Part shown: positions 62,855 through 64,000 of the stretch, one piece after another
Layout of the letters: each line of letters starts with the position of its first letter
How positions within the stretch are numbered: the stretch's first letter is position 1
Assembly (NCBI GenBank): GCA_963729115.1
Contig: CAVSMR010000003.1
Location: 806,001 to 870,000, forward strand
DNA: 64,000 nt
Direction: 5' to 3'
Origin: Actinophytocola sp963729115
GTDB lineage: Bacteria > Actinomycetota > Actinomycetes > Mycobacteriales > Pseudonocardiaceae
Notes under the pieces: model-generated
Seen by the model: only the letters and a program-made list of their open reading frames with translations
Told to the model about the DNA's origin: nothing
Databases searched by the model: none
Position numbers and translations under genes: made by a program

Positions 62855-63223
62855 GTGGCTGACATGCACGTTGAGCTGGTGGCGCCGGACCGGCAGCTCT
62901 GGGCCGGTCAGGCGACGTTCGTGTTCGCACGGACCACCGCCGGTGAGATCGGCATCCTGCCGCGGCACGTCCCGCTGGTCGCCGAGCTCGTGGCGGGCGA
63001 GATGGTCCGGATCGACACGGTGGACGGCGACGAGTTCCACGCCGCGGTCCACGGCGGCTTCCTGTCGGTGACCGAGGAGGGCGTGACGATCCTCGCCGAG
63101 GACGCCGAGCCGGCGGCGGAGATCGACGTCGAGCAGGCCCGTCGCGACTTCGAGAGCGACGACGAGGAGGTCCGCGACCGGGCCCGGGCCCGGCTGCGCG
63201 CGGCCGGTCACTCGGCGGTCTGA
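62855..63223 (+). CDS. atpC: ATP synthase F1 subunit epsilon
   Basis: The regulatory rotor subunit; 122 residues. Beta-sandwich domain MHVELVAPDRQLWAGQA, TTAGEIGILPRHVPLVAEL and HGGFLSVTEEGVTILAEDAE, then a helical tail with DVEQARRDFE. GTG start with ATAGGAGA upstream. Last gene of the operon; a perfect 16-bp terminator stem follows 14 bp later. Confidence 0.96.
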   Translation: MADMHVELVAPDRQLWAGQATFVFARTTAGEIGILPRHVPLVAELVAGEMVRIDTVDGDEFHAAVHGGFLSVTEEGVTILAEDAEPAAEIDVEQARRDFESDDEEVRDRARARLRAAGHSAV

Positions 63224-63237
63224 CCAGCGACTTCACC

Positions 63238-63274
63238 ACGACGACGCCCCCGGCACCACCGGGGGCGTCGTCGT
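63238..63274 (+). terminator. Terminator of the atp operon
   Basis: Perfect 16-bp stem ACGACGACGCCCCCGG / CCGGGGGCGTCGTCGT with a 5-base loop CACCA, 14 bp after the atpC stop. No long U-tract, as usual for high-GC actinobacteria. Confidence 0.88.
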
Positions 63275-63515
63275 CTCGTGTCTACTTCGGACGGTGCGGT
63301 TGGTGACCTTGCTCACCGAGGTGGGCGATGGCCTCCGGTGGTGACGTCGACAACAGACCATTTACACTGCGAGAGCCCCGGATCGATGCTCGGACGAGGG
63401 AGGCACGGCGTGGCCGACATGTCTGTTCAGCTGTTCGTACACCTGTGCGCCGCGACGATCCGCCGGCCCCGCGCCGCTGGGCTGATGGACTGAGGTCGGC
63501 GAGCAGGGGCGGGCC

Positions 63516-63959
63516 GTGGACATCACCGTGATAACCGGAGCGGTCCTGGTCCTCGCCCTCGTCGTGCTGGGCTGGCTCACGGTGCGCCGGCTGCGGGCGC
63601 TGCGTTCGGGCGGCGTGCACGCCTCGTTCCGTACCCGCCTCGACGCCTCCGGCAAGGGCTGGCACCTCGGCGTGGGCCGCTATCAGGGCGACGAGTTCGT
63701 CTGGTTCCGCGTGCTGAGCCTGCGCCCGGGCCCGGACCGGATCATTCACCGCAGCGGCCTCGAGATCGCCGACCGCCGCGACCCGTCGGGCGCGGAGCTG
63801 TACGGCATGCCACCTGGTTCCCGCGTGCTGCGGGTGTCGGACACGGGCGGCTCGACGGGGGAGCCGGAGATCGAGATCGCCATGAGCCCGGACGCCCTCA
63901 CGGGCTTCCTGTCGTGGCTGGAGTCCGCCCCGCCCGGCCGCCTGCCCTGGGCCTCCTAG
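63516..63959 (+). CDS. DUF2550 membrane protein
   Basis: A 147-residue DUF2550 protein: one N-terminal membrane helix (ITGAVLVLALVVLGWLTVRRL) and a cytoplasmic domain with SFRTRLDASGKGWHLGVGRYQGDEFVWFRVLSLRPGP in parts. It is found directly after atpC in most actinobacteria, function unknown. GTG start after GCAGGGGCGGG. Its TAG shares CTAG with the stop of the following minus-strand gene. Confidence 0.9.
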   Translation: MDITVITGAVLVLALVVLGWLTVRRLRALRSGGVHASFRTRLDASGKGWHLGVGRYQGDEFVWFRVLSLRPGPDRIIHRSGLEIADRRDPSGAELYGMPPGSRVLRVSDTGGSTGEPEIEIAMSPDALTGFLSWLESAPPGRLPWAS

Positions 63960-64000
63960 GCCTTGTGCGCCTTGGCGGCGGCGAAGCAGTACACGCCGTA
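63956..64000 (-). CDS. 3' tip of a minus-strand gene (partial)
   Basis: Reading the minus strand from the window edge gives fourteen codons, YGVYCFAAAKAHKA, then TAG at 63958-63956. The codon choice is typical of local genes and the stop falls exactly at the end of DUF2550, so a convergent gene probably enters from the right. Too short to name. Confidence 0.4.
   Translation of the reverse strand, partial: YGVYCFAAAKAHKA

Overview
High-GC (roughly 70%) DNA with many GTG/TTG starts and four-base ATGA/GTGA/TTGA overlaps. The gene order argS-lysA-hom-thrC-thrB-rho-rpmE-prfA-prmC-sua5-glyA-wecA-atp, the DUF2637, DUF5753 and DUF3105 families, a decaprenyl-type WecA and a DUF2550 protein behind atpC all point to an actinomycete, probably the Pseudonocardiaceae (Amycolatopsis/Saccharothrix-like). 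The species cannot be told from the sequence.

Layout. (1) 1-2.9 kb: hypA and hypB (nickel insertion for hydrogenase), a CPT-like kinase, an orphan barstar-like protein and a DUF3800 protein, closed by a terminator-like hairpin. (2) 2.9-30.2 kb: a mosaic of mobile and accessory DNA. It holds a DUF2637 (Spd-like) pair behind a cluster of small repeats; a type I restriction-modification locus hsdM-hsdS-hsdR in which hsdM is shattered by 18 single-base indels; a frameshifted PLP-dependent D-cysteine desulfhydrase/ACC deaminase relative; a compact cluster (14.3-18.9 kb) of two regulators, a radical SAM/SPASM enzyme, a 43-residue cysteine-containing precursor-like peptide, a GNAT acetyltransferase and an APH-type kinase; a MobF/TraA relaxase-helicase with a frameshifted 3' half; several unknown genes; a serine hydrolase with an in-frame amber stop; and a large serine recombinase whose 3' end reads through a copy of half a tRNA. 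(3) 30.2-32.6 kb: a toxin-antitoxin pair and an unknown gene, bracketed by a 37-bp perfect repeat, one copy of which is the 3' half of tRNA-Arg(CCG). (4) 32.6-64 kb: conserved chromosome: an EphD-like hydrolase-SDR fusion, a cation diffusion facilitator, a DUF3105/DUF305 group, argS, the aspartate-family amino acid genes, rho, L31, release factor 1 and its methylase, Sua5, PPK2, glyA, wecA and the complete ATP synthase operon (two b-type subunits and an unfused delta), a terminator, DUF2550 and the 3' tip of a convergent gene.

The accessory block lies on the 3' side of the minus-strand tRNA-Arg, as expected when elements insert repeatedly into the 3' end of a tRNA gene. The most promising undescribed system is the radical SAM peptide cluster at 14.3-18.9 kb. 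The second notable result concerns sequence quality: all 16 single-base insertions in hsdM put both a G and a C where one third-codon-position base should be, and the deletions elsewhere in the island are compatible with lost third-position bases. This looks more like a consensus merged from two diverged copies than like ordinary gene decay.
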